A stretch of DNA of 64,000 nt from Granulicella sp. 5B5 (GCF_014083945.1 NZ_CP046444.1:1798001-1862000), one strand, 5' to 3'. Shown: positions 42,134-51,329, counted from the first letter of the stretch. Numbers and translations: made by a program. The notes: a model not told the origin generated them from the letters alone.

Positions 42134-42215
42134 AGATTCCTCGTCACGTATTACATGAAGGTACTTGGGTGCTGCTTGTTTTCTTCCAGTTTGTCTATGT
42201 CAGTTGGGAGCTAGA

Positions 42216-42977
42216 GTGTCGGATAACAGGTACGTTCTTGCCGATGAGGTCTCAAAGACACTGCGGTTGCTAAATCTACTGGATCACATTTATCAGAAGG
42301 TTTGTTCCCAAGTAATCGGTTCGGCTTTAAGTGAGCGGCAATACATTTTGCTGGGGCATGTATTGCGGGCAAAAGCTATATCAAAATCATCCCTGTTGCT
42401 GGCGGAGTCAGGCGCTCTGGAAGAGGTTTGGATACTCTCGCGCTCTTTGACGGAGTTAGTCATCAACTGTGGCTACCTCTACATCGCCCCGGAGCAAGAG
42501 GTTACCAACTTTATTTATCTCGACGGACACAAGATCGTTAACCAGGCAAAGAAATTGATGCAGCATCGCCCTCCCACGGCGCAGCTACCAGATAGTCTTA
42601 CGGCTTCCGTAGAGGAGATGGCTTCTGGGGCGAGAAACCGCACAGGACTCAAGGATAATAATCAAAGTTGGAGCCGGTATCAGGACTTGGCTTCCAGAGC
42701 GCAAGAAACGGACAAGCACTACATAAATAAGGATTTTTACACTTTACAGCTAACAGCAGTCCCCTACGGAAATGCCGGAACACACTCTACGATGTTCTCT
42801 CTCGTGTGGAGTTTGCACGAAGTGGTGGGCAACACGATGGCTCCGCACGAGAGACGCCTCTCGATGCTCGGCGGTGCGGTTCATATCATTGTTCTAGCTA
42901 TCAATCTAATGTGCCTTCTACTAGATGAAAAACATGCTCTAGGACTGAAGCACGATATAGTTTCGGCTTGCTCGTGA
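42216..42977 (+). CDS. DUF5677-like hypothetical protein, lower GC
   Basis: 253 residues from GTG 42216 with GGGAG five bases upstream. All-helical by eye; segment ILLGHVLRAKAISKSSLLLAES and RSLTELVINCGYLY recall DUF5677 (a family common in defence islands and accessory DNA). Two hydrophobic segments near the C-terminus (GGAVHIIVLAINLMCLLL) could be a membrane or packing helix. Codons end in A/T far more than the neighbours, which suggests recent transfer. Confidence 0.6.
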   Translation: MSDNRYVLADEVSKTLRLLNLLDHIYQKVCSQVIGSALSERQYILLGHVLRAKAISKSSLLLAESGALEEVWILSRSLTELVINCGYLYIAPEQEVTNFIYLDGHKIVNQAKKLMQHRPPTAQLPDSLTASVEEMASGARNRTGLKDNNQSWSRYQDLASRAQETDKHYINKDFYTLQLTAVPYGNAGTHSTMFSLVWSLHEVVGNTMAPHERRLSMLGGAVHIIVLAINLMCLLLDEKHALGLKHDIVSACS

Positions 42978-42992
42978 GCTTTGTTACGGTGG

Positions 42993-44558
42993 CTATGCAG
43001 CTTTGCGACGAAGTATCTGTTTGGGGAGTTTGCTGCCGGTGAGGTGCAGGGTGGCGAAGGTGATCGCCAGCCATGCGAGGCTGCCGGCGGCGAGGATGAG
43101 TAGGTCTCCGGGGTGGGTGGTGACGGGCGGCAGGTGGTGTGCGAGGATGTACGTCGCGGCGAAGGCCAGCAGTGCGGCGAAGAGGGCGCGGGCGAGCTCG
43201 GGGTACTCGAGGTGGGCGAAGCGGACGAGGTCTTTGCGGTGCAGCAGAATCGCCAGCGTGGCCGTCTGGATGGTGATGCCGAGGTCGGAGGCGATGGCGA
43301 GGCCTTCAAGACCGCGGGCGTGGAAGAGCAGCCAGTAGAGCGGGACGCTCGCCACGGTGATGATGGTGCCGGTGATGGCGGGGGTGAGGGTGTCCGAGGC
43401 GGCGTAAAAGGCGCGGGCGTAGATGCCCTGCACAGCCCAGATGGCCAGCGTGATGGCGAGCACGACGAAGAGATGCGTGGTGGTGACGGCGTCGTCGTGG
43501 TGGAACTTGCCGCCGCGGAAGAGGTCCATCAGCCACGGGGCGAGGGCGATCATCCAGGCTGAAACCAGCATGCCGACGCAGAAGAGCCGCGAGACAGAAC
43601 GCGAGACGGCGTGCGAGAAGTCGTGGCGGCGGTCCTGCTGAAAGAGGCTGGCGAAGAAGGGCAGCGAAGCCGCGCCGGCCGCCGGGCCGATAACGTTGAA
43701 GGGCGCGTTGAAGAGGTCCTTGGCGTTGCCGATGAGCGTGATGCCGCCTTCCTTCAACGAGCCGAAGTAGTTGAGGAAGAAGCCGTCGAACATGACGAGC
43801 GAGACGCCAATCATGAGCGGCCAGGTGAGCGAGAACCACTCGCGGAAGGCAGGGGCGCGGAAGTCGACGAGTGGGGTGAAGTGGAAGCCGGTGCGGAAGG
43901 CCCCGGTGGTGTTGAGCAGGAACGAGCCGAAGATGACGCCGAGCAGAACGCCCACAGCGAGCGAGTAGATGCCGAGCTGCTTGTGCAGAAAGATGGCGCC
44001 GAGGATGATGCCGAGGTTGTAGACCAGCGGCGCGCCCGCCTGATAGATGAAGATCTTGCGGACCTGCAGCCGCGAGCTCATGCAGCTGCCGATGAAGAAG
44101 AACAACTGCGCGGGCAGGATGATGCGCGTGAGCGCGGTGCAGAGGTGCGCGCGCAGAGGGTCGTTGCGGAAGCCGGAGTTGGCAAGCCAGACGTAGCCGG
44201 GGGCGACGATCTCCGCGACCACAACGCCGATGCCGAGGATGACGAGCATGGTGCAGAGCACGACGGAGAGCGCGCGGTCGGCACCCTCGTCGTCGCCAGC
44301 GGTGAGGTAGCGGTTGAGCACAGTGATGAGCGAGATGGCGACGGCGCCGCCGGTGAGGAAGTAGCTGAGGAGGTCGGGGAGTTTGAAGGCGGCGCGGTAG
44401 GCGTCCTGCGCGGCGCCGGCGCCGAAGAGGTAGTTGACGATTTTGATGCGGGCGAGCGCAAGCAGGCCGGAGAGCAGCGCGCTCGCCATGAGCAGCATGG
44501 CAGCGGAACCGGCGGTGTGAGTCTTTTTGTGCGGTGAGGCCGAGCCGGACGCGGTCAT
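42993..44558 (-). CDS. murJ: Lipid II flippase MurJ
   Basis: 521 residues with about 14 membrane helices, MVF/MOP superfamily. Family features: SALLSGLLALARIKIVNYLFGAGAAQDAYRAAFKLPDLLSYFLTGGA at the N-terminus, where the Arg lies in the substrate path, and FYAASDTLTPAITG in the second half. Moves lipid-linked peptidoglycan precursor across the inner membrane. Its start overlaps the MerR gene stop by 4 bases (ATGA). Confidence 0.93.
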   Translation of the reverse strand: MTASGSASPHKKTHTAGSAAMLLMASALLSGLLALARIKIVNYLFGAGAAQDAYRAAFKLPDLLSYFLTGGAVAISLITVLNRYLTAGDDEGADRALSVVLCTMLVILGIGVVVAEIVAPGYVWLANSGFRNDPLRAHLCTALTRIILPAQLFFFIGSCMSSRLQVRKIFIYQAGAPLVYNLGIILGAIFLHKQLGIYSLAVGVLLGVIFGSFLLNTTGAFRTGFHFTPLVDFRAPAFREWFSLTWPLMIGVSLVMFDGFFLNYFGSLKEGGITLIGNAKDLFNAPFNVIGPAAGAASLPFFASLFQQDRRHDFSHAVSRSVSRLFCVGMLVSAWMIALAPWLMDLFRGGKFHHDDAVTTTHLFVVLAITLAIWAVQGIYARAFYAASDTLTPAITGTIITVASVPLYWLLFHARGLEGLAIASDLGITIQTATLAILLHRKDLVRFAHLEYPELARALFAALLAFAATYILAHHLPPVTTHPGDLLILAAGSLAWLAITFATLHLTGSKLPKQILRRKAA

Positions 44559-45223
44559 TCTGCGGGAAAGAGGTCCTGCTGGCCGGGGATGGCGATGGGG
44601 CCGAGGCGCGGCTCAAGCCTGGGTTCGGGCTTGTGGAGACGCGGACGTTTGGGCTCGGCGACAAGACGCGGGCGCAGCGGCTCGGGTGCAGGCTCGGTCG
44701 AGACCGGTGCGCTGAGCTGGGTGTGCAGCGCGCGGAGCTCGTCGCGGAGAGCGTGCAGACGTGGGGCGGTGTCGGTAGAAAAGGCCCTAGCTGTAATGGC
44801 GAGGTTGAGAGCTTCGGGGTCCTTCGACTGCGCGCTGTGCGCTCCGCTCAGGATGACAGTTTTGTTATGGGGTTCAGCACTGGCTGCGGGTGTTTCGACC
44901 GCGGCAGGCGCAGCAGCGAGCGCTGGGGCCTCGGGCCTAGCGTCGGTCTTGAAGACCTGCCGCGCGCCGGGGATGGTGTAGCCGAGGTCGTAGAGCAGAT
45001 GCTTGATGCGGAGCGCGGTCTCGACGTCCTTGCGGCGATAGAGGCGCTGGCCTGTGCCGCCTTTGTTGGGCTTCAGGTTGGGGAACTCGGTCTCCCAGAA
45101 GCGGAGGACGTAGGCAGGCACCTCGCAGATGCGGGCGACGTCGCCGATGCGGAAGTAGAGCTTGTCCGGGATGACCGGAGTGGGGTGCGCGACGGTTTTG
45201 CGGATTGGGTGGTGGGTAGCCAT
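44555..45223 (-). CDS. MerR-family transcriptional regulator with repeat-derived segment
   Basis: 222 residues. N-terminal winged helix-turn-helix of MerR type (FRIGDVARICEVPAYVLRFWETEFP, about 24-48) then GQRLYRRKDVETALRIKHLL. No ligand-binding C-terminal Cys pattern, so the inducer is unknown. Residues about 119-139 (TVILSGAHSAQSKDPEALN) are encoded by a copy of a short dispersed repeat. The rest of the C-terminal half is low-complexity Pro/Arg/Leu. Overlaps murJ, so it may be co-translated with it. Confidence 0.85.
   Translation of the reverse strand: MATHHPIRKTVAHPTPVIPDKLYFRIGDVARICEVPAYVLRFWETEFPNLKPNKGGTGQRLYRRKDVETALRIKHLLYDLGYTIPGARQVFKTDARPEAPALAAAPAAVETPAASAEPHNKTVILSGAHSAQSKDPEALNLAITARAFSTDTAPRLHALRDELRALHTQLSAPVSTEPAPEPLRPRLVAEPKRPRLHKPEPRLEPRLGPIAIPGQQDLFPAE
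44809..44860. repeat. Dispersed short repeat inside the MerR gene
   Basis: On the minus strand: GTCATCCTGAGCGGAGCG, then CAGTCGAAGGACCCCGAAGC after a short GC spacer. This is the widespread GTCATCCTGAGCG...GTCGAAGGACCCC type of bacterial repeat. It keeps the coding frame open. Confidence 0.7.
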
Positions 45224-45432
45224 ACTGCTGAATCTGCCCTGCCCTGCTCTGGGAATCGGCTCCGCTTGCGAGCACTAGAGCAAAGTATAGGACTGAAAGC
45301 TGTGACGCCGAAAGTAGTCCGGGCGATACCCCCTTTGTCTTGAGGGGGTTGGCAGTGGAACCAAGGGAGTTAACCCTACCTGAAGTGCTGGTTTAAGTAT
45401 TGCTCGGAAGTGAAGGTCGAAGGTTTCGGCGG
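45224..45432. other. 209-base gap with one hairpin
   Basis: No gene. A small hairpin ACCCCCT/AGGGGGT (45328-45349) could end the leftward GNAT transcript, but no T run follows. Confidence 0.4.
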
Positions 45433-45924
45433 TCAGAGGCGATATTCGAGGAAGTGGAGGTCGAGGTAGCGGCCGAATTTGAAGCCGACTTCGTGCAGGA
45501 CTCCTGCCGAGGTGAAGCCGAAGCGCGTGAGGAAGCCTATAGAGGCGGTGTTGGTGGAGTCGACCCCGGCGACCATGACATGCTTACCGCAGGCGCGGGC
45601 GCGCGCGGTGAGCTGAGTGAGCAGCGCGGTGCCGATGCCCTTGCCGCGGACGCCTTCGCGGATGTGGATGGTGCCTTCGACCGTGAAGCGGTAGCCGGGC
45701 CAGGAGCGGAAGTCGCCGAAGGTGGCATAGCCGAGGATCGCGCCTTCGTCGTCGACGGCTACGAGCAACGGGTAGCCCTGCGCGACGCGCGACTGCCAGT
45801 AGGCGAGGCGGTCTTCGAGCGTGACGGGTGTGTCGTTGTAGATGGCCGTCGAGCTGAGCAGCACCGCGTTATAGATTGCGGTCACGGCTTCGATGTCGGC
45901 GGCGACAGCGTCGCGGAGGATCAT
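45433..45924 (-). CDS. GNAT N-acetyltransferase, phosphinothricin acetyltransferase-like
   Basis: 163 residues, AGGAG before the ATG. Acetyl-CoA loop VRGKGIGTALL (about 92-102), then NTASIGFLTRFGFTSAGVLHEVGFKFGRYLD, which is the typical end of the Pat/MddA (methionine sulfone/sulfoximine) acetyltransferases. Acetylates an amino group of small amino-acid-like compounds; the exact substrate is not shown. Single gene. Confidence 0.88.
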   Translation of the reverse strand: MILRDAVAADIEAVTAIYNAVLLSSTAIYNDTPVTLEDRLAYWQSRVAQGYPLLVAVDDEGAILGYATFGDFRSWPGYRFTVEGTIHIREGVRGKGIGTALLTQLTARARACGKHVMVAGVDSTNTASIGFLTRFGFTSAGVLHEVGFKFGRYLDLHFLEYRL

Positions 45925-45955
45925 CGGGAAACTCCTGCAGAGAATAGATGCGGCG

Positions 45956-46537
45956 CTACGCCTCCAGCGCCTTCGGTTCGATTTCGATCTCGGGTTCTTC
46001 GTGATCTACGTCACCGAGCCGCCGCGCGGTGGGCCGCTCGTCGATGACGATGGTCTCCGCGATGCGGTCGTGCACGGTCTGGCGGTTGCGATTGATGAAG
46101 AACTGCAGAAAGCCGAAGCCGCCTTCGAGCAGCGAGGCGCCGTAACCCAGCGCGCGCTCGATCGACTGCCACCAGCCCATCTCGTCGTGTGTGAGCGAGA
46201 CGATGCGCACCTTCATGAACCACTTGCCGATGGTCTGGCCTTTACTTAGCTTCACGGCGACTGCGAAGTACAGCGTGGACTCGACCAGCTCCTTGATGTA
46301 CTCGGCGCCGTCCATCAGCAATCGGGCCACAGTCATGGGGCCTTCGTTGTCGTCGTGGTGGTTGTGCAAGCCTAGCAGGCCCTTGACGATGAAGATCGCC
46401 AGGACGTCGATCGTGATGGCCCACATTCGCTGTTTGAAGCTTGCCAGCGGCAGCCCGCTCAACGCGTCGAAACGCGCGGTCTCGTGGGCGTGGAAGTGTC
46501 GTGGCTCCCGGTTCAGCTTCGCCAGCATGTTCTCCAT
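45956..46537 (-). CDS. RDD-family membrane protein
   Basis: 193 residues. RDD layout: R in FKQRMWAITIDVLAIFIV (residues about 35-52), KGQTIGKWFMKVRIV (GxxxGK signature) and a C-terminal VHDRIAETIVI with the D of the family. Three membrane segments. RDD proteins are thought to transport ions or metabolites, but the function is poorly known. The acidic tail (DHEEPEIEIEP) is disordered. Confidence 0.83.
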   Translation of the reverse strand: MENMLAKLNREPRHFHAHETARFDALSGLPLASFKQRMWAITIDVLAIFIVKGLLGLHNHHDDNEGPMTVARLLMDGAEYIKELVESTLYFAVAVKLSKGQTIGKWFMKVRIVSLTHDEMGWWQSIERALGYGASLLEGGFGFLQFFINRNRQTVHDRIAETIVIDERPTARRLGDVDHEEPEIEIEPKALEA

Positions 46538-46677
46538 AGCAGCAGCTTAAACCATCCGGAGATGACATCTGTCACTTTGCTTTGCTGACGCGGCTCACTA
46601 CCGGCAGCGGCTGTCGGGGCGGAGACTCAATCCTGTCAGCGCAGTTGATCCGCCCAGAAGCCAACCAGGAGCCAGCC

Positions 46678-47646
46678 ATGAGCGCAGTCGTCGAAACCTT
46701 TACCGAACCCCAGTCCGCAACCGTTCCCGTAGCCTCTCTCGACGGCATCACGAAGCGCTATGCCAATGGCGTGGTGGCGCTCGATAACCTTTCGCTGGCG
46801 CTGCGGCGTGGTGAAATCGTTGCTCTGCTGGGGCCGAACGGCGCGGGCAAGTCCACCGCCGTGAAGCTGATGATGGGGTTGAGCGCGCCGACCGCTGGCA
46901 GTGTGCGGGTCTTCGGCGCGGACCCGCGCGACACCGATACGCGCCTGCGCACCGGCGTGATGCTGCAGGTGGGCCGTGCGCCGGAGATGCTGCGCGTCCG
47001 CGAGCAGGTGGAGATCTTTCGCGGCTACTACCCTGCGCCGATGCCCTATGCAGAGCTGGTAAAGGCCGCGGGGCTCGAAGGGATTGAGGAGCGGTTCTTC
47101 GGCCAGCTCAGCGGCGGGCAGAAGCAGCGGATGCTGTTCGCGCTGGCGCTGGCGGGCGATCCGGATTTGATCTTTCTCGATGAGCCGACGGTCGGTCTGG
47201 ACATTGAAGCGCGCCGCGGGATGTGGGCAACGATCCGCTCGCTCGCCGCCCGCGGCAAGACCGTACTGTTGACGACGCACTACCTGGAAGAGGCCGATGC
47301 GCTGGCGAACCGCATCGTTGTGATCAACAAGGGCAAGGTTGTGTGCTCCGGCACACCGGCGGAGGTGAAGTCGCTCTCGCTGGGTGCGACGGCGGATGGC
47401 GCGGGCTCTTCCGCGACGATCAAGATCATCCGCTGCGTGACGGCGCTGCCATTGCAGGCGCTGCGCAGCATGCCCGGCGTGACGCAGGCCAGCGTGGCCG
47501 ATACGTTATCCACGCTGACGACGGCGCAGCCTGAGACCACGCTGCGCGAGATGCTCGCGCTTGACTCGACACTGCATGCGCTGGAGGTGCAGAGCCCGGC
47601 GCTCGAAGATGCGTTCCTCGCGTTGACCTCCGATCAAAACTCCTAA
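46678..47646 (+). CDS. ABC transporter ATP-binding protein (ABC-2/DrrA-like)
   Basis: 322 residues from ATG 46678 with AGGAG upstream. Walker A GPNGAGKST (52-60), signature LSGGQKQRM and Walker B LIFLDEPTVGLD, with H in LLTTHYLEEAD. The C-terminal 90 residues are the extended domain of the drug or nodulation exporter ATPases. Operon with the permease (31-base gap), sensor kinase and regulator downstream. Exports an unknown compound, maybe a lipid or antibiotic. Confidence 0.94.
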   Translation: MSAVVETFTEPQSATVPVASLDGITKRYANGVVALDNLSLALRRGEIVALLGPNGAGKSTAVKLMMGLSAPTAGSVRVFGADPRDTDTRLRTGVMLQVGRAPEMLRVREQVEIFRGYYPAPMPYAELVKAAGLEGIEERFFGQLSGGQKQRMLFALALAGDPDLIFLDEPTVGLDIEARRGMWATIRSLAARGKTVLLTTHYLEEADALANRIVVINKGKVVCSGTPAEVKSLSLGATADGAGSSATIKIIRCVTALPLQALRSMPGVTQASVADTLSTLTTAQPETTLREMLALDSTLHALEVQSPALEDAFLALTSDQNS

Positions 47647-47677
47647 CCCTCGCTTCCGAATTCACAGGAGAAATCCC

Positions 47678-48484
47678 ATGTCCACTACCGCCATCACATT
47701 TCCCGTCAGCGCGTCGCGCAGCCTGCCGCAGACGCTCCGTATCTTCCTCACTGAGACCCGCTACGAGTTTCAGCGCCTGCTGCGTACGCGCAGCTTCGCG
47801 CTCTCGGTCATCGGCTTTCCGGTGGTCTTCTATATCTTCTTCGGCCTCATCATGAACCGCGGCGAGCACATCGGCGGCATCACGGTGGCACGCTACATGC
47901 TGGCCGGCTACACGGTCTTTGGCATGGTGGGCGCGGCGCTGTTCGGCATCGGTGTGGGACTCTCCGCCGAGCTTTCAGCAGGATGGTTGGAGCTGAAGCG
48001 CGCGAGCCCGATGCCGCCGCTCGCGTATCTGTTTGCAAAGTGCATGAGCGCGATGGCCTTCGGTGTGATCATCGTCAGTCTGCTCACGCTGCTCGGCATC
48101 ACCGCCGGCGGCGTGCATCTCTCCATCGCAGAGTTCGCACGCATGATGGCGCTTACCATCGTCGGCGTGATTCCGTTCGCGGTAATGGGCATGGCGCTGG
48201 CGCTGCTTGTGCCCGCGGCCTCCGCGCCCGGCATCGCCAACATGATCTATCTGCCGATGAGCTTCCTCGGCGGCCTATGGATACCGATCATGTTCCTGCC
48301 GAAGGTGCTGCAGCACTTCGCGGTGATACTGCCGACGTATCACCTGGCGCAGCTGCAGCTGGCGTCGTTTGGATATCCCAGCGCAGGCTCCGCGTCGAGC
48401 CACTGGATCGGGCTGATCGGCTTCACGCTGATCATGCTTGGCATCGCGCTGATCGCGTTTCGGCGGATTGAGCAGAACAGTTAA
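47678..48484 (+). CDS. ABC-2 type permease
   Basis: 268 residues, six membrane helices as in the ABC-2 family (RSFALSVIGFPVVFYIFFGLIM; later NMIYLPMSFLGGLWIPIMFLP). The conserved GGLW/PI segment is near helix 5. Partner of the ATPase encoded just upstream. AGGAG before the ATG. Confidence 0.92.
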   Translation: MSTTAITFPVSASRSLPQTLRIFLTETRYEFQRLLRTRSFALSVIGFPVVFYIFFGLIMNRGEHIGGITVARYMLAGYTVFGMVGAALFGIGVGLSAELSAGWLELKRASPMPPLAYLFAKCMSAMAFGVIIVSLLTLLGITAGGVHLSIAEFARMMALTIVGVIPFAVMGMALALLVPAASAPGIANMIYLPMSFLGGLWIPIMFLPKVLQHFAVILPTYHLAQLQLASFGYPSAGSASSHWIGLIGFTLIMLGIALIAFRRIEQNS

Positions 48485-48579
48485 CCGTTGAGGCGCAGTT
48501 GCCGATGCGAGGTGTGGGAGGCTGGCGTCCAGCCCTCACATCTCGCCTCCCCGCAGTACACTCATCCCAAGAGGCCTTC

Positions 48580-49758
48580 ATGCCGGACCCGCTCGCCAGC
48601 CCGCCCAAGCATCGCCACATTGCATGGCTCTGGTTTGCCTACACCGGGTTCATCGTCATCGACCCGTGCTTCGAGCCCAGCATCTTCCTCTGGACCGTCA
48701 CGCTGCTCGCCATCGTCATCTTCGCGTTCATCTTCGCCGCGTACAAACGGTGCGATGAAGACGAGAGCTCGCCGCGTCGCTACTGGCTTATCGTCGCCAC
48801 CTTCATCCTTGGGCTCGTGGTCTTTCCGTTCAACGGCGGCGCCTCTACCTTCTTCATTTACACCGCGGCGTTCCTCCCCTTTGTTATCGCCTCCACGCGC
48901 AGGGTCCTGCTTCTCTTCGTCGCCGAGTTCCTCGTTATCATCGCCGAAACCTTGCTGCTCCACCGGACCATTTCCATTCCGCACACGCATGCAACCTTCG
49001 GCGCGAACTGGCCGAACACGTTTATCGCGATCTTCCTGATCCTTATCATCGGCGGGGCGAACATCTTCTTCGCCGAGCAGAAGCGCTTCAATCTCGCCCA
49101 ACTGCAAGCAGAGCGCGACCTGCGCGCGGCGCAGGAGGAGAACAATGCACTGGCTGCGGTCGCCGAACGCGAGCGCATCGCACGCGACCTGCATGATGTG
49201 CTGGGGCATACGCTCTCAGTGATCGTGCTGAAGGCCGAGCTTGCCGGACGGTTGGTCGCTAGCGATCCCGCACGTGCGACTGCGGAGATCGCCGATGTAG
49301 AACGCACGGCACGCACAGCCCTCTCCGAAGTGCGCGAGGCCATAGGCGGCTACCGCACGCGCGGGCTTGCCGCGGAGATTGAAGCCGCGCGGCGCACGCT
49401 CGATCTCGCCGGCGTGACGCTGACCGTCGACGCCGAGAACCAGCCCGCCGCCAACCTGACGCCGCAGGAGGAGACGGTGCTCGCACTGGCGCTGCGCGAG
49501 GCCGTGACGAACATTGTGCGACACGCGCGTGCCACCACCTGCACGCTGCGCTTCGTGACGGAAGACCGGGAGCGGCGGCTTGTGGTGGAAGACAACGGCT
49601 CCTCGCCTACGCCGCCGCGCGAGGGCAACGGACTGCGCGGCATGCGGCAGCGCATCGAATCGATTGGCGGCCGGTTGCAACTGCAGCATGGCTGCGCCGA
49701 CAAAGAACACGGAACGCGCCTGCTGATTACGCTGCCGCAGCCCGGAGCCGCCCTATGA
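48580..49758 (+). CDS. DesK-like sensor histidine kinase
   Basis: 392 residues from ATG 48580. Four to five N-terminal membrane helices, a coiled coil (NLAQLQAERDLRAAQEEN), then the HisKA_3 box: RERIARDLHDVLGHTLSVIVLK (about 202-223), with the phosphorylated His in DLHD. The C-terminal ATPase has NIVRHARA (N box) and GNGLRGMRQRI (G box). Similar to DesK, which senses membrane thickness or fluidity. Placed behind an ABC exporter, so perhaps it senses membrane stress from the exported substrate. Confidence 0.92.
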   Translation: MPDPLASPPKHRHIAWLWFAYTGFIVIDPCFEPSIFLWTVTLLAIVIFAFIFAAYKRCDEDESSPRRYWLIVATFILGLVVFPFNGGASTFFIYTAAFLPFVIASTRRVLLLFVAEFLVIIAETLLLHRTISIPHTHATFGANWPNTFIAIFLILIIGGANIFFAEQKRFNLAQLQAERDLRAAQEENNALAAVAERERIARDLHDVLGHTLSVIVLKAELAGRLVASDPARATAEIADVERTARTALSEVREAIGGYRTRGLAAEIEAARRTLDLAGVTLTVDAENQPAANLTPQEETVLALALREAVTNIVRHARATTCTLRFVTEDRERRLVVEDNGSSPTPPREGNGLRGMRQRIESIGGRLQLQHGCADKEHGTRLLITLPQPGAAL

Positions 49759-50369
49759 GCGCGAAGATCCGCGTGCTGCTCGCGGAAGACCAGACCATGC
49801 TGCGCGGCGCGCTGGCGGCGCTGCTGTCGCTGGAGCCGGACATCAACGTCGTCGCGCAGGCCGCCAACGGCAACGAGGCGTTGAAGCTGGTTCAGCAGCA
49901 CGCGCCCGATGTGCTGGTGACCGACATCGAGATGCCCGAGCGCACAGGGCTGGAACTGGCGACCGCTCTGCGCGAGGCAGAGAACAAGGCGCGGGTAATC
50001 ATCCTGACCACCTTTGCGCGGCCCGGTTATCTGCGGCGTGCGCTCGACTCCGGCGCACGCGGCTACCTGCTGAAGGAGCGGCCCGCGACGGAACTCGCCG
50101 AGGCCATTCGCAAGGTGCACAGCGGCCTGCGCGCCATTGATCCTGCGCTGGCCGCCGAGGCGTGGTCCGCCGATCCCGACCCGCTCTCCGACCGCGAACG
50201 GCAGATTCTGCAGCGTGCAGGCGATGGCCGCACCTCAGCAGAGATCGCCGCGGAGCTGCGGCTCTCCGAAGGCACCGTGCGCAATTATCTCTCCGAGGCC
50301 ATTGCGAAGCTGGGCGCCGCTAACCGCACGGACGCCGCCCGCATCGCCCGCGCGCGGGGCTGGCTGTGA
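49755..50369 (+). CDS. NarL/DesR-type response regulator
   Basis: 204 residues; the start overlaps the kinase stop as ATGA. Receiver domain: acidic pair in LLAEDQTML and phospho-Asp in VLVTDIEMPERTG (about residue 56). C-terminal LuxR-type helix-turn-helix: LSDRERQILQRAGDGRTSAEIAAELRLSEGTVRNYLSEAIAKL. Binds DNA when phosphorylated by the neighbouring kinase; it probably controls the ABC exporter operon (inference). Confidence 0.93.
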   Translation: MSAKIRVLLAEDQTMLRGALAALLSLEPDINVVAQAANGNEALKLVQQHAPDVLVTDIEMPERTGLELATALREAENKARVIILTTFARPGYLRRALDSGARGYLLKERPATELAEAIRKVHSGLRAIDPALAAEAWSADPDPLSDRERQILQRAGDGRTSAEIAAELRLSEGTVRNYLSEAIAKLGAANRTDAARIARARGWL

Positions 50370-50396
50370 GCCGCGCGATACAATAAAAGACAGTCG

Positions 50397-51329
50397 ATGG
50401 CACCGCTCCTCCAGTCCGCCGATCTAGTCCAGATCGACCTTACCCCGCGCAAGCCCGTCGCCAAGCCCGAGTGGCTGAAGGCGCGCGCGCCCATGGGCGA
50501 GACGTTCCACAACCTGAAGAAGCTGGCCCGCGACCTGAACCTGCATACCGTGTGCGAGAGCGCACACTGCCCCAACATCGGCGAGTGCTGGAACCACAAG
50601 ACGGCGACATTCATGATGCTCGGCAACCTGTGCACGCGGCGCTGCGGCTTCTGCGCGGTGCCCAAGGGCAAGCCGGAGCCGATCGACCATGAAGAGCCTT
50701 CGCGGGTTGCGTATGCCGTTGCTTCGCTCGGGTTGAAACATGCCGTCATCACCAGCGTGAACCGCGATGATGACAACCTCGGCGCGGCGCAGGCGTTTGT
50801 GAATGTGATTGCCGAGATCCGGCGCCAGTCTCCTGGCACGCAGGTGGAAGTGCTGACGCCTGATTTTCAAGGCGTGGCTGAAGCGCGCCGGCTGGTCGTC
50901 GCAGCGCGGCCTAAGATTCTGAACCACAACATCGAGACCGTGCCGCGGCTCTATCGCGTTGCTAAATCCGGCGGCCGCTATGAGCGCTCGCTCGAGTTTC
51001 TGGCCGAGGCCAAGCGTGAGTCGTCGGAACATGAACTGGGGCCGATTGTGACGAAAACCGGCATCATCGTTGGCATGGGCGAGGAGATGCACGAACTGCT
51101 CGGCGTCTTCCGCGATCTCGCTGACCGCAAGGTCGATATCCTCACCGTCGGCCAGTACCTGCGCCCCTCGCGCGACCACCTGCCGATGTCGCGCTTCTAC
51201 ACGCCCGACGAGTTTGCGTTCCTGAAGCACGAGGCGTTGCAGATGGGCTTCCGCCACGTAGAAAGCGGCCCGCTGGTGCGCAGCAGCTACCACGCGCATG
51301 AGCAGGCGCAATCGACCGGCCTCGCTTAA
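50397..51329 (+). CDS. lipA: Lipoyl synthase
   Basis: 310 residues, radical SAM enzyme inserting two sulfurs into the octanoyl chain of lipoyl domains. Both Fe-S sites are present: auxiliary cluster C-x4-C-x5-C (CESAHCPNIGEC, about 53-64) and CxxxCxxC (CTRRCGFC, about 79-86); the C-terminal RSSYHA supplies the Ser ligand. TACAAT lies 17-22 bases before the ATG. lipB is not next to it. Convergent overlap of 4 bases with the sugar kinase gene. Confidence 0.96.
   Translation: MAPLLQSADLVQIDLTPRKPVAKPEWLKARAPMGETFHNLKKLARDLNLHTVCESAHCPNIGECWNHKTATFMMLGNLCTRRCGFCAVPKGKPEPIDHEEPSRVAYAVASLGLKHAVITSVNRDDDNLGAAQAFVNVIAEIRRQSPGTQVEVLTPDFQGVAEARRLVVAARPKILNHNIETVPRLYRVAKSGGRYERSLEFLAEAKRESSEHELGPIVTKTGIIVGMGEEMHELLGVFRDLADRKVDILTVGQYLRPSRDHLPMSRFYTPDEFAFLKHEALQMGFRHVESGPLVRSSYHAHEQAQSTGLA

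Noticed and set aside
43611-44537. 308-codon Glu-rich plus frame opposite murJ
   Set aside because: Shadow of a GC-rich membrane-protein gene; low-complexity acidic product.
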